Positions 4,608 through 5,083 of a stretch of 5,083 nt of DNA are shown one piece after another (the stretch's first letter is position 1; every line of letters begins with the position of its first letter). This DNA is from Chloroflexota bacterium (GTDB taxonomy: Bacteria; Chloroflexota; Anaerolineae; Anaerolineales; UBA4823), in NCBI GenBank assembly GCA_030613705.1, contig JAUWLJ010000204.1:1-5083 (forward strand), given 5' to 3'. The notes under the pieces were generated by a model. The model was not told the DNA's origin. It saw only the letters and a program-made list of their open reading frames with translations, and made no database searches. The position numbers and the translations under genes are program-made.

Positions 4608-5083
4608 TCAAGAATCCGAGCGCGGGTTGGCTGATACGTCAGATGATTTTCTTGAGACAATGGGAACAGTAGGAATCTCTTTACTCTTTGGTGGCATCTC
4701 TTTTTTGGCATCCGGGTATACAAGCCAGGGGTGGTATATCCCCCGCAGAGTTGTGGTGAACGAGTCGATCAGCTCATCCAGATCGCGCAATGTGAGATCA
4801 GTTTCGTCGAGTTGACCCGAAGATAAGCGACGTTCGACGACACTTTTGACCACCTTGCGAAGTTCATTTTCATCCGCGGGTCGTTCTGCTCGGACTCTGG
4901 CTTCAGTACCATCTGCCAGCATCAAGATCGCTGTCTCACGGGACCTAGGCCTGGGCCCAGGATAGCTAAACTGCCTTTTGTCCCCCAGGTTTTCATCGCC
5001 ATCAGCAGCTTCAACAGCTTTGGCATACTGGTAGCGGGTTATCATTGTCCCATGGTGTTCTTCAATGAAGTTATGAATTCGCC
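4608..5083 (-). CDS. 7TM-HD family protein, C-terminal part (PgpH-like cyclic di-AMP phosphodiesterase), 5' end missing
   Basis: Only the last 157 codons are inside the window; the reading frame is open to the right edge, so the gene is cut there and the internal ATG at 5045 is not its start. The visible part opens with RIHNFIEEHHGT, the HHGT motif of the HD domain whose two histidines bind metal. Further on, YPGPRPRSRETAILMLADGTEARVRA is typical of the 7TM-HD (PgpH) family and includes the final conserved Asp (in MLAD). Family members break down cyclic di-AMP to pApA at the membrane. A helical segment follows, then a basic, Pro/Ser-rich tail of about 45 residues with no recognised motif. Missing upstream parts would be the 7TM region and the first HD residues. 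The position directly before ybeY supports the call. Confidence 0.9.
   Translation of the reverse strand, partial: RIHNFIEEHHGTMITRYQYAKAVEAADGDENLGDKRQFSYPGPRPRSRETAILMLADGTEARVRAERPADENELRKVVKSVVERRLSSGQLDETDLTLRDLDELIDSFTTTLRGIYHPWLVYPDAKKEMPPKSKEIPTVPIVSRKSSDVSANPRSDS

Noticed and set aside
4608..5045. A separate 145-residue protein starting at the ATG at 5045
   Set aside because: The frame stays open upstream and encodes the conserved EEHHGT block of the HD domain, so this is the tail of a longer gene cut by the window edge.

Overview
The window looks like chromosomal DNA of a Chloroflexota bacterium, most likely class Anaerolineae. The grounds are two exported proteins with long Thr/Pro-rich linkers, a C-terminal surface domain of a type I associate with Anaerolineae genomes, the 7TM-HD / ybeY / dgkA gene order shared with Gram-positive-type genomes, and a T-box leader. 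The assignment is inferred from style; no marker gene settles it.

Left end (1 to about 266, minus strand): there is no credible protein gene, but a near-consensus promoter (TTGACA, 17 bp, GATAAT) is followed by about 230 nt that can be read as a T-box riboswitch. It shows the Stem I K-turn, the AGUA/GAA specifier loop, a distal hairpin, the AGUAG/Stem III/CGUUA block and a T-box-like GUGGACC. The predicted specifier is GUU (valine). The controlled gene lies beyond the left edge. This is the most interesting part of the window.

295 to 984 (minus) is a PlsC-type acyltransferase with a TTG start and a good ribosome binding site. Its catalytic HX4D motif reads HX4E. Divergently, at about 1031/1100 to 2020 (plus), lies a parvulin-type peptidyl-prolyl isomerase made as a lipoprotein. 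It is followed 12 nt later by a single-pass membrane protein with a Thr/Pro linker and an extracytoplasmic domain (2033 to 2821). The two probably form an envelope operon.

2837 to 5083 (minus) is a tight four-gene operon read from right to left: the C-terminal part of a 7TM-HD (PgpH-like) phosphodiesterase cut by the window edge, ybeY (zero-base junction TGA/ATG), a DgkA-family lipid kinase, and an endonuclease IV-like TIM-barrel protein. In many Firmicutes phoH-pgpH-ybeY-dgkA continues into cdd/era; here the TIM-barrel gene follows dgkA. The plus and minus operons converge with only 15 nt between stop codons and no visible terminator.

Apart from the T-box region there is no gene-free stretch above 300 bases. 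I saw no mobile element, CRISPR array, tRNA or rRNA.
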